From: Streptomyces sp. AM 2-1-1 | GTDB taxonomy: Bacteria; Actinomycetota; Actinomycetes; Streptomycetales; Streptomycetaceae | Direction: 5' to 3' | Assembly (NCBI RefSeq): GCF_029167645.1 | Contig: NZ_CP119147.1 | Location: 1,984,001-2,048,000 of the forward strand | Length of the DNA: 64,000 bases | Shown: positions 43,036 to 52,552 of the stretch, one piece after another | Numbering within the stretch: the first letter of the stretch is position 1 | Layout: every line of letters starts with the position of its first letter | Notes under the pieces: generated by a model | Told to the model about the DNA's origin: nothing | The model's input: only the letters and a program-made list of their open reading frames with translations | Database searches by the model: none | Made by a program: the position numbers and the translations under genes

Positions 43036-44037
43036 TCAGCGAGAACCCTTCGGGTCGAGCGCGTCACGCACGCCGTCGCCGAAGAGGTTGAAGGAGAGGA
43101 CGGTGATGAAGATCGCCACGCCCGGAATGATCATGTACATCGGGTCGGACTCGTAGTAGCTCAGAGCGGACGACAGCATCTGGCCCCAGGAGGCGGAGGG
43201 CGGCTTCACTCCGACGCCCAGGAAGCTCAGGGCCGCCTCGGTCAGGATGTTGGTGGGGATCATCATCGTGGCGTAGACGACGATCGGCGCCACCAGGTTG
43301 GGCAGCAGCTCCTTGAAGAGGATGTAGAACCGCCCGGCGCCCAGACTGCGCGCCGCGTCCACGTACTCCCGTTCGCGCAGGGAGAGGGTCTGCCCGCGCA
43401 CCACCCGCCCGACGTAGGGCCAGCCGAAGAACCCGATGACGAGGATCATCACGAAGAGGCGGACGCCGGAACCGGTCAGCCCCAGGAGCTCGTTGGGCAT
43501 CACGGACACCAGGGCGATGATGAAGAGCAGCTGCGGGAAGGAGAGCAGCATGTCCATCACGCGGCTGATGAGCGCGTCCAGCCAGCCGCCGAAGAATCCG
43601 GCCAGCACGCCGAGCACGGTGCCGAGCACGACCGCGACGACGGCGGAGAGGAAGCCGACGAGCAGCGAGACCCGGGCGCCGTAGACGATGCGGGCGAAGA
43701 TGTCACGGCCGTTGACCGGCTCCACGCCGAACCAGTGCTCGCCGCTGATCGCTCCGTAGGAGCCGGTGGGCGTCGAGAACAGCGGGTCGATCAGGTCTTC
43801 GTGGTGGTCGTACGGGGACTGGCCGACCAGGTGGGTGATCAGGGGCGCCAGCAGGGCGACGACGACCAGCAACAGCACCACGACGCCGCCGCCGAGGGCC
43901 AGCTTGTCCCGCTTCAGCCGCTCCCAGGCGATGCGGCCCAGGGAACGGCCCTGCACCGCCTTTTCGGGCGCGATGCCCGCTTCGTGTCCCGCCGGGGGGG
44001 CCGCTTCCGTCGTCGGCTCGTGCAGTGGTGCCGTCAT
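43036..44037 (-). CDS. oligopeptide ABC transporter permease (OppC type)
   Basis: A 333-residue permease and first gene of the transporter. The N-terminal GRIAWERLKRDKLALGGGVVVLLLVVVALLAPL segment, the DIFARIVYGARVSLLVGFLS motif and the EAA loop SLREREYVDAARSLGAGRFYILFKELLPN are typical of OppC/DppC. The ATG at 44037 (MTAPLHEP) is chosen on family similarity; an upstream in-frame ATG at 44079 adds little. It precedes the binding-protein gene by 60 bases. Confidence 0.95.
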   Translation of the reverse strand: MTAPLHEPTTEAAPPAGHEAGIAPEKAVQGRSLGRIAWERLKRDKLALGGGVVVLLLVVVALLAPLITHLVGQSPYDHHEDLIDPLFSTPTGSYGAISGEHWFGVEPVNGRDIFARIVYGARVSLLVGFLSAVVAVVLGTVLGVLAGFFGGWLDALISRVMDMLLSFPQLLFIIALVSVMPNELLGLTGSGVRLFVMILVIGFFGWPYVGRVVRGQTLSLREREYVDAARSLGAGRFYILFKELLPNLVAPIVVYATMMIPTNILTEAALSFLGVGVKPPSASWGQMLSSALSYYESDPMYMIIPGVAIFITVLSFNLFGDGVRDALDPKGSR

Positions 44038-44568
44038 CGTGGCAGGGACCCCTCTCAACCGGCGGTGGCCGGCACACACTTGCCGCGGTGGCGGCGGTAC
44101 TCGTCCGTGGTGACGCGGGACGGATCGCCCCTTGGAGCGGGAGTCTTCATCCCCGCCGTGATCTGTTGCCAGACTTGACGGCGAATGGATGCCTAACCGT
44201 GATCCGAGGTGGTCGATCCGTTATCCGGACGCCGGTGAACGACCCCCGGACGCAACATAATTGAAAAGAAAATGGGTACGGATGCGCAACAACACCGCTT
44301 CGGCTGCCACGAGTGGGCAGAGCGGGACATGGCGCGCATGAGGACGATGTACCCATCAAGCACCGCGTTCACCGTCCCGCGGCGGAACAGCACCGGAACC
44401 ACACACAACCGCCGTTGACGGACAGGGCAAGGGCGCGTCCCGACGGGGCCAGGGACCGCAAGTGGCTGAAAAGCAGCAGGTCATGGTTCCCGTGCCGGGG
44501 GTGCGCGGGTCCACGGCGGGGCGGGGCACCGCCGCGCGGGCGGGGAGCCGCGGGGCGGGGGTGACCCG
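44038..44568. other. intergenic region upstream of the peptide transporter
   Basis: About 530 bases between the transporter and the SseB-like gene, with no convincing gene in any frame. The stretch 44250-44285 is strikingly AT-rich (ataattgaaaagaaaatggg) for this genome and, on the reverse strand, is the probable promoter zone of the transporter operon. I cannot identify individual promoter boxes with confidence. Confidence 0.4.
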
Positions 44569-45354
44569 TCAGTAGGCGGGCGGGTAGCCGTAACCGGGGG
44601 CGCGGGAGGGCGGCGCGACGGGCTGCGCGTGCGCTTCCCGGTCGTAGAACGGACGGGAGTTGGCGCGGAGCCACATCGCGACCGGGTCGTAGTCGTCGGA
44701 CATCGCGACCGTGGAGACGGGGAGCCCGTCCGGGACGGCGCCGATCGTCTGGCCCATCATCGCGCGCGCCGACTCCACCGCCGTCCGCCCGGTGTCGTAG
44801 AGGTCGAGTCCGATGGCGAGGTACGGGGCCCCGAGCGCCGGCCGCACCCAGGCGCGGCGCAGCGAACGGACGGCCGGGGTGCGGTGGGCGTTCTGCGACA
44901 GCAGCGCGTAGAACTGCGGGATGTCGACGGCCGGTTCGGAGAGGGTGAGCGGGCCGGCGGGGAGCCGGTCGAGGCCGGTGGCGATCCGGCGCAGATCGAG
45001 CCAGGGGATGCCGACGCCGCCCCCGGGGGTGTGCGGATTGAGCCAGATGCCCCAATGGTCGGGGAAGAGGGAACGGGCGATCTCCCGGCCGGTGATCACC
45101 TCGTGCGCACGGTTCCAGCCACTGGCCGCGAGCTCCTGGGCGGAGGTCACGCAGGGGGCGTAACCGAGGCCGCCGACCTCGATGTTGCCGTACTGGGCGT
45201 CCGGGGAGCCGGCCGTGCCGTGCCAGAGCAGCATCCAGACCTGGCCGTCCGAGAGGGCCCTGAGCAGCTCCTCGTACGCGTCGAAGCGCCCGGGGGTCAC
45301 CTGGCGCAGCATGTGCTCGACCTGCCCGGCCGCCGCCGTGCCTGACGCACTCAC
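44569..45354 (-). CDS. SseB-family protein (enhanced serine sensitivity type), first copy
   Basis: A 261-residue cytosolic protein with the SseB N-terminal domain fold (LLRALSDGQVWMLLWHGTAGSPDAQYGNIEVGGLGYAPCVTSAQELAASGW) followed by WLNPHTPGGGVGIPWLDLRRIATGLDRLP and the C-terminal SseB domain (RRAWVRPALGAPYLAIGLDLYDTG). SseB in E. coli was named for enhanced serine sensitivity when overexpressed; its biochemistry is unknown. The GTG at 45354 is a best guess (MSASGTAAAG). It is followed downstream by the transporter region and lies next to the second SseB-like gene. Confidence 0.82.
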   Translation of the reverse strand: MSASGTAAAGQVEHMLRQVTPGRFDAYEELLRALSDGQVWMLLWHGTAGSPDAQYGNIEVGGLGYAPCVTSAQELAASGWNRAHEVITGREIARSLFPDHWGIWLNPHTPGGGVGIPWLDLRRIATGLDRLPAGPLTLSEPAVDIPQFYALLSQNAHRTPAVRSLRRAWVRPALGAPYLAIGLDLYDTGRTAVESARAMMGQTIGAVPDGLPVSTVAMSDDYDPVAMWLRANSRPFYDREAHAQPVAPPSRAPGYGYPPAY

Positions 45355-45530
45355 CCTGGGTCCCGCCCCTCGTCGATCCATCGTGTCGCGCGGTCGCCCC
45401 CGGGCCCGCGGGAGCGACCTCGCCATCAAACCAGCTTATGCGCCCTCACTGACACCGACTTGACGTCACCGTGCGACATGCCGGGCGCGGCGGGCCGCGG
45501 TGCGGGGCGCGGCCGGCCGTGCGCCCCGGG

Positions 45531-46310
45531 TCAGTCGGCGTCCTGCTGGAAGAAGGGCCGGACCTTCTCCACCATCCAGTCGGCGACGGGGTCCTGGGCC
45601 GCGTCGAGCAGGACGAGGTTGACCGGCCACGCCACCCCCACGTGGCCGAGCGCGCGGCCCAGCGCGTCCATCGGCACGCTCTGCGCGGCCTCCTCCCAGG
45701 CCGCGCCCCGGACCCCGGTGACACCGACGAAGAGGACGGGGTCGCCCCCCTCGATGCTGGCCAGGGCCCGTCGGGCCGTGGCGACCGCCCCGGTCCGCCG
45801 GAACTCCGCCGACACGGCGGCGAGGAAGTCGACCGGCTCCTCCTTCCAGTCCGGCTCCCACAGCCGCACCCGGCCACCGCCGGCGGGCCCGTCCAGCGGG
45901 GTCCGCCCGGCGCGGCAGAGCTCGGCGACGGCGGCGGGGGGCAGCGGCAGGCCGACCGCGCCGCCGGGGTTCACCGCGATGCCCACCTGCGGGGGGAGTC
46001 CGCGTGCGAACTCCCGGGCGGGGGCGACGGCGAAGGAGAGGTGGGTGCCGACGCAACCGAGGAACTGCGCCTCGGAGCTGAAGACGGGGACGAACGCGGC
46101 TCCGTCGAGTTCGATCGTCGGCAGGTCGAGGTCGGCGTCCGCGGGGCTGCCGCCGCCCGGCAGCGGAATCCAGAGCTGGCTGCGGCCGAGCACCTCGACC
46201 AGCCGGCCACCCGCCTCGGGGACGCCCAGCGAGGCGCTGAGCACTTCTTCGAACTCGTTCGCCGGCCACCCCTGGAGCGGGTGGGGCTGCGTCGGTGCCG
46301 GGATGTCCAC
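45531..46310 (-). CDS. SseB-family protein, second copy
   Basis: A 259-residue protein of the same family: ASLGVPEAGGRLVEVLGRSQLWIPLPGGGSP, VPVFSSEAQFLGCVG, IAVNPGGAVGLPLPPAAVAEL, then the C-terminal domain (EPDWKEEPVDFLAAVSAEFRRTGAVATARRALAS and WPVNLVLLDAAQDPVADWMVEKVRPFFQQ). The IAVNPGG and LPLPP motifs are closer to the standard SseB sequence than in the first copy. The GTG is at 46310. Both copies and the ATPase run divergent from the glycine/serine operon. Confidence 0.88.
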   Translation of the reverse strand: MDIPAPTQPHPLQGWPANEFEEVLSASLGVPEAGGRLVEVLGRSQLWIPLPGGGSPADADLDLPTIELDGAAFVPVFSSEAQFLGCVGTHLSFAVAPAREFARGLPPQVGIAVNPGGAVGLPLPPAAVAELCRAGRTPLDGPAGGGRVRLWEPDWKEEPVDFLAAVSAEFRRTGAVATARRALASIEGGDPVLFVGVTGVRGAAWEEAAQSVPMDALGRALGHVGVAWPVNLVLLDAAQDPVADWMVEKVRPFFQQDAD

Positions 46311-46354
46311 TGCCTCTGCGTCCTCTGGTCGACCGGGGTCCTGCGGCAGAAACC

Positions 46355-47140
46355 CTAACCGGCGCGGGGCCCCGGCGTCCCGGTCACGCTGCCGTCCCCG
46401 GCGCTCTCCCGCATTCCGGGCACCCCGGCCGCCACCTCCCCCACGCCCGCCTCCACCACCGGCACCCCGGCAACCGGCGCGTCGACGGCCACCGGGAAGG
46501 CGATGGACCGCAGCGCCGCGGCCGCCCGGCGGTCCAGCAGCACTGCGGCGGCGCAGCCCGGCGGCAGCCGGCCGTCCTCCGCGTCGCGCAGCAGCCGGGC
46601 GATCGCGCGCCGGTGCCGGGCGAAGGCGTACCCGGAGACGCCGCGGCCCCGTTCGCGCTGGCCCTCCCTGGCCGTCTCGGGCGTCACGTCGAGGAGCACC
46701 AGATGGAGGGTGCGGCCCCGGCGCACGGCGTGGCGCGCCAGGCGTCGGCGCACCCAGGCCTGCGTACCGCAGTCGTGCACGACGACCGCCTCGCCGGACC
46801 GGAGCGCGCGGAAGAGCCCGTAGTAGTGGGAGACCCGGACCAGGGGACGGTAGAGGGCGTACGGAAGTAAGCGGGGCAGGAGCGCCGCGAAGCGGTCCCG
46901 GCTGTCCTGGGAGTCGATGGCGCGGGCGGTCACCGTGCGCCGGATCAGCGTGGATTTCCCGCTGCCGGGCAGCCCGGAGACCACGACGACGTCACCGGGG
47001 GAGAATTCCAGTCGGCGCGCCCCGTCCCCCGTCCCGCCCCGCAGGTCCCGCACGGCCGACGGCCCGCCCTTCACGGCGGGCGCCGCCCACCGCGCCGGGA
47101 CCGCCCGCCGCACCACCCCCGCGTACGGTCGCCACGACAT
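46355..47140 (-). CDS. P-loop ATPase/kinase-like protein with a TTA codon
   Basis: A 261-residue protein of the AAA_33/zeta-toxin-like nucleotide-kinase group. Walker A is in VVVSGLPGSGKSTLIRR (about residues 53-69), and RGRTLHLVLLDVTPETAREGQRERGRG resembles the lid/Walker B-downstream part of small kinases. The substrate is unknown. The ATG at 47140 has GGGGAG 5 bases upstream. Codon 91 is TTA (46868-46870), so its production should depend on the bldA tRNA. It is the gene next to the gcvT riboswitch, divergent from it. Confidence 0.85.
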   Translation of the reverse strand: MSWRPYAGVVRRAVPARWAAPAVKGGPSAVRDLRGGTGDGARRLEFSPGDVVVVSGLPGSGKSTLIRRTVTARAIDSQDSRDRFAALLPRLLPYALYRPLVRVSHYYGLFRALRSGEAVVVHDCGTQAWVRRRLARHAVRRGRTLHLVLLDVTPETAREGQRERGRGVSGYAFARHRRAIARLLRDAEDGRLPPGCAAAVLLDRRAAAALRSIAFPVAVDAPVAGVPVVEAGVGEVAAGVPGMRESAGDGSVTGTPGPRAG

Positions 47141-47179
47141 CGGCACTCCCCCTGTCGAGTCACCCACACCTGATCACAA

Positions 47180-47207
47180 AGTGTAAAGAAAAGGTAATGC
47201 GGAGCAA
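47180..47207 (-). promoter_or_regulatory. candidate promoter of the P-loop ATPase gene
   Basis: On the reverse strand TTGCTC (47207-47202) and TACACT (47185-47180) stand 16 bases apart, with pyrimidine-rich sequence between. They fit a vegetative promoter whose start would lie about 35 bases before the ATG at 47140. Confidence 0.45.
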
Positions 47208-47319
47208 CCGCCCGGAGCGGGAGGCCGGGCAGGGGTACTGCAGGGGTACCGGGCACCGCAGCCGTCCGCCCTGCGTGCGATGATGGGCCCGCAACTGCAT
47301 ACCGGCCGTTTGAATCCAC

Positions 47320-47513
47320 GCGGGAGAGCTCCGGCCACCGTGTGTGCCGGGCGCCGAAGGAGCAAGTTCCTCCCTTGAATCTCTCAGGCCCCGTACCGCG
47401 TGGATGAGGCAGATCTGAAAAGCGAGCCGGTCTCCGGCTCCACCCAAGGTGCAAGCCGACCCGTCAGGGGCCTTTCGGCGAACCTCTCAGGTTCCGATGA
47501 CAGATGGGGAGGG
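47320..47513 (+). ncRNA. tandem glycine riboswitch
   Basis: Two aptamers lie in series upstream of gcvT. The first runs from gcgggagagctc to about 47413 and shows gcgccgaaggagcaag and atctctcaggccc. The second follows with ccacccaaggtgcaagccga and cgaacctctcaggttccgatgacagatgg, the classic glycine aptamer motifs. Streptomyces glycine riboswitches are known to activate glycine cleavage genes when glycine is plentiful. The gene begins 44 bases after the second aptamer. Confidence 0.93.
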
Positions 47514-47556
47514 ACCGTCCTCGTCGTCATGCCCTTCGCCCTGGGAGCCACACCCT

Positions 47557-48672
47557 ATGAGCACTCTCCCCCGTACGACCGCCCTCGATGCGCTGCATCG
47601 TTCCCTGGGCGCGACCATGACCGACTTCGCGGGGTGGGACATGCCCCTGCGCTACGCCAGTGAACGGGACGAGCACCACGCGGTCCGCACCCGCGCCGGG
47701 CTCTTCGACCTCTCCCACATGGGCGAGATCACCGTCACCGGACCCGGCGCGGTCGGTTTCCTCGACCACGCGCTGGTCGGCAACATCGGTACCGTCGGCG
47801 TCGGCCGGGCCCGCTACACGATGATCGTCCGTGAGGACGGCGGCATCCTGGACGACCTGATCGTCTACCGCCTGGCGGAGACCGAGTACCTCGTGGTCGC
47901 CAACGCCGGCAACGCCCAGCGGGTCCTGGACACGCTGACCGAGCGCGTCGGCGGCTTCGACGCCGAGGTGCGCGACGACCGCGACGCGTACGCGCTGATC
48001 GCCGTCCAGGGCCCCGAGTCCCCCGCCGTCCTCAAGGCAGTCACCGACGCCGACCTGGACGGGCTGAAGTACTACGCGGGCCTGCCGGGCACGGTCGCCG
48101 GCGTCCCCGCGCTCATCGCCCGCACCGGCTACACCGGCGAGGACGGCTTCGAACTCTTCGTCGCGCCCGAGCACGCCGAGCAGCTCTGGCAGGCCCTCAC
48201 CGAGGCCGGCGCCCCGCACGGCCTGATCCCCTGCGGGCTGTCCTGCCGCGACACGCTGCGCCTGGAGGCGGGCATGCCGCTGTACGGGCACGAGCTGACG
48301 ACCGCGCTGACCCCGTTCGACGCGGGTCTCGGCCGGGTCGTGAAGTTCGAGAAGGAGGGCGACTTCGTGGGCCGGGAGGCCCTCGCCGCGGCCGCCGAGC
48401 GTGCCGCGACCGCCCCGCCCCGCACGCTCGTCGGCCTGGTCGCCGAGGGTCGTCGGGTGCCGCGCGCCGGGTACCCCGTCGTCGCGGACGGCAAGGTGAT
48501 CGGCGAGGTCACCTCCGGCGCCCCGTCGCCGACGCTGGGCAAGCCGATCGCCATGGCGTACGTGGACGCCGCCTTCGCCGCGCCCGGCACCGAGGGTGTC
48601 GGCGTGGACGTCCGGGGCACACACGAGCCGTACGCGGTCGTGGCCCTGCCGTTCTACAAGCGCCGGAAGTAG
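47557..48672 (+). CDS. gcvT: glycine cleavage system aminomethyltransferase (T protein)
   Basis: Takes the aminomethyl group from the H-protein lipoyl arm, makes 5,10-methylene-THF and releases ammonia. The protein is 371 residues. Folate-binding motifs MGEITVTGPGAVGFLDHALVGNIGT, YTMIVREDGGILDDLIVYR, the catalytic-site TGYTGEDGFELFV, and DTLRLEAGMPLYGHEL are intact. The ATG at 47557 has GGGAG 11 bases upstream. The glycine riboswitch lies directly upstream; gcvP is not in this window. Confidence 0.97.
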   Translation: MSTLPRTTALDALHRSLGATMTDFAGWDMPLRYASERDEHHAVRTRAGLFDLSHMGEITVTGPGAVGFLDHALVGNIGTVGVGRARYTMIVREDGGILDDLIVYRLAETEYLVVANAGNAQRVLDTLTERVGGFDAEVRDDRDAYALIAVQGPESPAVLKAVTDADLDGLKYYAGLPGTVAGVPALIARTGYTGEDGFELFVAPEHAEQLWQALTEAGAPHGLIPCGLSCRDTLRLEAGMPLYGHELTTALTPFDAGLGRVVKFEKEGDFVGREALAAAAERAATAPPRTLVGLVAEGRRVPRAGYPVVADGKVIGEVTSGAPSPTLGKPIAMAYVDAAFAAPGTEGVGVDVRGTHEPYAVVALPFYKRRK

Positions 48673-48784
48673 GCCTGGTGGGGCCAGCGCGCCCCCGCCC
48701 GGCCGGCCGGACGTGACGCAGTCGCGTCTCACCCCGTAAGACCCCGTACACCAGCACCCATCCACGTACAGGAGAATTCAGGTC

Positions 48785-49162
48785 ATGAGCAACCCCCAGC
48801 AGCTGCGGTACAGCAAGGAGCACGAGTGGCTGTCGGCCGTCGAGGACGGCGAGGCCACCGTGGGCATCACCGAGCACGCGGCCAACGCACTCGGCGACGT
48901 CGTCTTCGTCCAGCTCCCGGAGGTCGGTGACACGGTGACCGCGGGTGAGACCTGCGGCGAGCTGGAGTCGACCAAGTCGGTCAGCGACCTGTACTCGCCG
49001 GTCACCGGCGAGGTCACCGCGGCGAACCAGGACGTGGTGGACGACCCGTCCCTGGTCAACTCCGCCCCCTTCGAGGGCGGCTGGCTGTTCAAGGTACGCA
49101 TCGCGGGGGAGCCGGGGGATCTGCTCACCGCCGACGAATACACCGAGTTCTCCGGCAACTGA
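48785..49162 (+). CDS. gcvH: glycine cleavage system H protein
   Basis: A 125-residue lipoate-carrying shuttle between P, T and L proteins. The lipoyl-lysine motif [20 protein letters not shown] has the modified Lys in ESTKSV, and the N-terminal YSKEHEWLS and the C-terminal [11 protein letters not shown] are typical. The ATG at 48785 follows aggagaattcaggtc; GGAG is about 11 bases upstream. It lies between gcvT and glyA. Confidence 0.97.
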   Translation: MSNPQQLRYSKEHEWLSAVEDGEATVGITEHAANALGDVVFVQLPEVGDTVTAGETCGELESTKSVSDLYSPVTGEVTAANQDVVDDPSLVNSAPFEGGWLFKVRIAGEPGDLLTADEYTEFSGN

Positions 49163-49180
49163 GACCCAAGGGACCGCCTG

Positions 49181-50443
49181 ATGTCGCTTCTCAACTCCTC
49201 CCTCCACGAGCTGGACCCGGACGTCGCCGCCGCTGTCGACGCCGAGCTCCACCGCCAGCAGTCCACCCTCGAGATGATCGCCTCGGAGAACTTCGCTCCG
49301 GTCGCCGTCATGGAGGCGCAGGGCTCCGTCCTCACCAACAAGTACGCCGAGGGCTACCCGGGCCGCCGCTACTACGGTGGCTGCGAGCACGTCGACGTCG
49401 TCGAGCAGATCGCGATCGACCGCATCAAGGCGCTCTTCGGCGCCGAGGCCGCGAACGTCCAGCCGCACTCCGGTGCGCAGGCCAACGCCGCCGCGATGTT
49501 CGCGCTGCTCAAGCCGGGCGACACGATCATGGGCCTGAACCTGGCCCACGGTGGTCACCTGACCCACGGCATGAAGATCAACTTCTCCGGCAAGCTCTAC
49601 AACGTCGTCCCATACCACGTCGACGAGACCGGCGTCGTGGACATGGACGAGGTGGAGCGCCTCGCCAAGGAGTCCCAGCCGAAGCTGATCGTGGCCGGCT
49701 GGTCCGCCTACCCGCGCCAGCTGGACTTCGCCGCCTTCCGCCGCATCGCGGACCAGGTCGGCGCGTACCTGATGGTCGACATGGCGCACTTCGCGGGTCT
49801 GGTCGCCGCGGGTCTGCACCCGAGCCCGGTGCCGCACGCCCACGTCGTCACCACCACCACGCACAAGACCCTCGGTGGTCCGCGCGGTGGCGTGATCCTC
49901 TCCACCCAGGAACTCGCCAAGAAGATCAACTCGGCGGTCTTCCCGGGTCAGCAGGGCGGTCCGCTGGAGCACGTGATCGCGGCCAAGGCCGTGTCGTTCA
50001 AGATCGCGGCCTCGGAGGAGTTCAAGGAGCGCCAGCAGCGCACCCTGGACGGCGCCCGCATCCTCGCCGAGCGCCTGATCCAGCCGGACGTCACCGAGGT
50101 GGGCGTCTCCGTCCTCTCCGGCGGCACCGACGTGCACCTGGTCCTGGTGGACCTGCGCAACTCCGAGCTCGACGGTCAGCAGGCCGAGGACCGGCTCCAC
50201 GAGATCGGCATCACGGTCAACCGGAACGCCGTCCCGAACGACCCGCGCCCGCCGATGGTCACCTCCGGCCTGCGTATCGGTACGCCGGCCCTGGCCACCC
50301 GCGGTTTCCGGACCGAGGACTTCACCGAGGTGGCGGAGATCATCGCCTCGGCGTTGAAGCCCGCGTACGACGCCGAGGACCTGAAGGCCCGCGTCGTCGC
50401 GCTGGCCGAGAAGTTCCCGCTGTACCCCGGCCTGACGAAGTAG
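49181..50443 (+). CDS. glyA: serine hydroxymethyltransferase
   Basis: PLP enzyme that interconverts serine and glycine with tetrahydrofolate. The protein is 420 residues. [35 protein letters not shown] carries the substrate and PLP contacts, the PLP Lys is in [15 protein letters not shown], and the folate-binding C-terminal part is complete. The ATG at 49181 lies 18 bases after the gcvH stop. The methylene-THF made by the glycine cleavage system can be used here to turn a second glycine into serine, which sdaA then degrades. Confidence 0.98.
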   Translation: MSLLNSSLHELDPDVAAAVDAELHRQQSTLEMIASENFAPVAVMEAQGSVLTNKYAEGYPGRRYYGGCEHVDVVEQIAIDRIKALFGAEAANVQPHSGAQANAAAMFALLKPGDTIMGLNLAHGGHLTHGMKINFSGKLYNVVPYHVDETGVVDMDEVERLAKESQPKLIVAGWSAYPRQLDFAAFRRIADQVGAYLMVDMAHFAGLVAAGLHPSPVPHAHVVTTTTHKTLGGPRGGVILSTQELAKKINSAVFPGQQGGPLEHVIAAKAVSFKIAASEEFKERQQRTLDGARILAERLIQPDVTEVGVSVLSGGTDVHLVLVDLRNSELDGQQAEDRLHEIGITVNRNAVPNDPRPPMVTSGLRIGTPALATRGFRTEDFTEVAEIIASALKPAYDAEDLKARVVALAEKFPLYPGLTK

Positions 50444-50632
50444 GGAGCCGCCCGGTCACGGGCGGTGCCACAGCGTTCTTCGCAGGTCGGGCGGGGCATC
50501 GCGCACACTGGAAGGTGAGCGCGGTGCCCCGCCCCGTTCCGCGGCCGGGTCCCCTCACGCCCTTTCTCGGCACACCCCCCTCTTTCGTTTCGCCGGTGGA
50601 CAACGGCGTCCACCCAGCTAGGAGTCCCCACC

Positions 50633-52015
<1,383 letters not shown>

Positions 52016-52022
52016 GCAGAGG

Positions 52023-52065
52023 GGCCCCGACCAGCTGGTTCTCCTCCGCGAGCAGGGTCGGGGCC
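52023..52065 (+). terminator. hairpin terminator after sdaA
   Basis: GGCCCCGACC (52023-52032) pairs with GGTCGGGGCC (52056-52065), 8 bases past the sdaA stop, with a 23-base loop and ttcctg after it. Confidence 0.65.
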
Positions 52066-52476
52066 TTCCTGCGCACCTGAGTTTCGCCGTGCCCGGTCGG
52101 GAGGGGAACCCGTTCGCGGTCCGGCTGCCCGGTGCGGCGCGTCATCGCCGGCCCGCACGGGGCGGGCCCCGTCAGCCGGCGGATCGGGTCACCTGACGGC
52201 GGCGCTGCCCGCGTACCGCCGGGGCCCGGGAGGCCGGAGGTTTCCGCCCTGGGCCCGACGACCGCGACCTGCCCGTCGAGCAGGTCCTCTTGTGCGATCG
52301 TGAGGTGGAGTTCCCACCGGCAGGGTCCCCCTCCGTGTGGGGACGCCCGCGGCCGGCACGCGGCCCGGCCTGGCGTGGGTTCCCGTTCCGGGGCCGGCAC
52401 GTGGGCTGTTCGCGGAGCCTCTTCCTGCTGCCCCGGGCGATCACGAGGCGGCGGCCCGGCGCGCGGGCACGCGGAA
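52066..52476. other. intergenic region between sdaA and the MFS gene
   Basis: About 410 bases without a gene I can support. Open frames on both strands lack the third-position GC bias of real genes here. It lies between two 3' ends, apart from the hairpins on either side. Confidence 0.45.
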
Positions 52477-52538
52477 GGGCCCGGCCAAAGATGCGAGCGG
52501 CGCGTCCCCCGCGCATGCTCGCGACTCCGGCCGGGCCC
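52477..52538 (-). terminator. hairpin terminator after the MFS drug exporter
   Basis: GGGCCCGGCC (52477-52486) pairs with GGCCGGGCCC (52529-52538), with an inner GCGAGC/GCTCGC stem. It starts 15 bases past the MFS stop and is followed by TTCC on the reverse strand. Confidence 0.65.
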
Positions 52539-52552
52539 CGCCCGTCGGCCCT

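Noticed and set aside
44200..44410. Short reverse-strand frames upstream of the peptide transporter
   Set aside because: AT-rich stretch with non-Streptomyces codon use and no ribosome sites; more likely promoter DNA.
52066..52476. Possible gene on either strand between sdaA and the MFS gene
   Set aside because: Open frames lack the codon bias of neighbours and show no recognisable domain.
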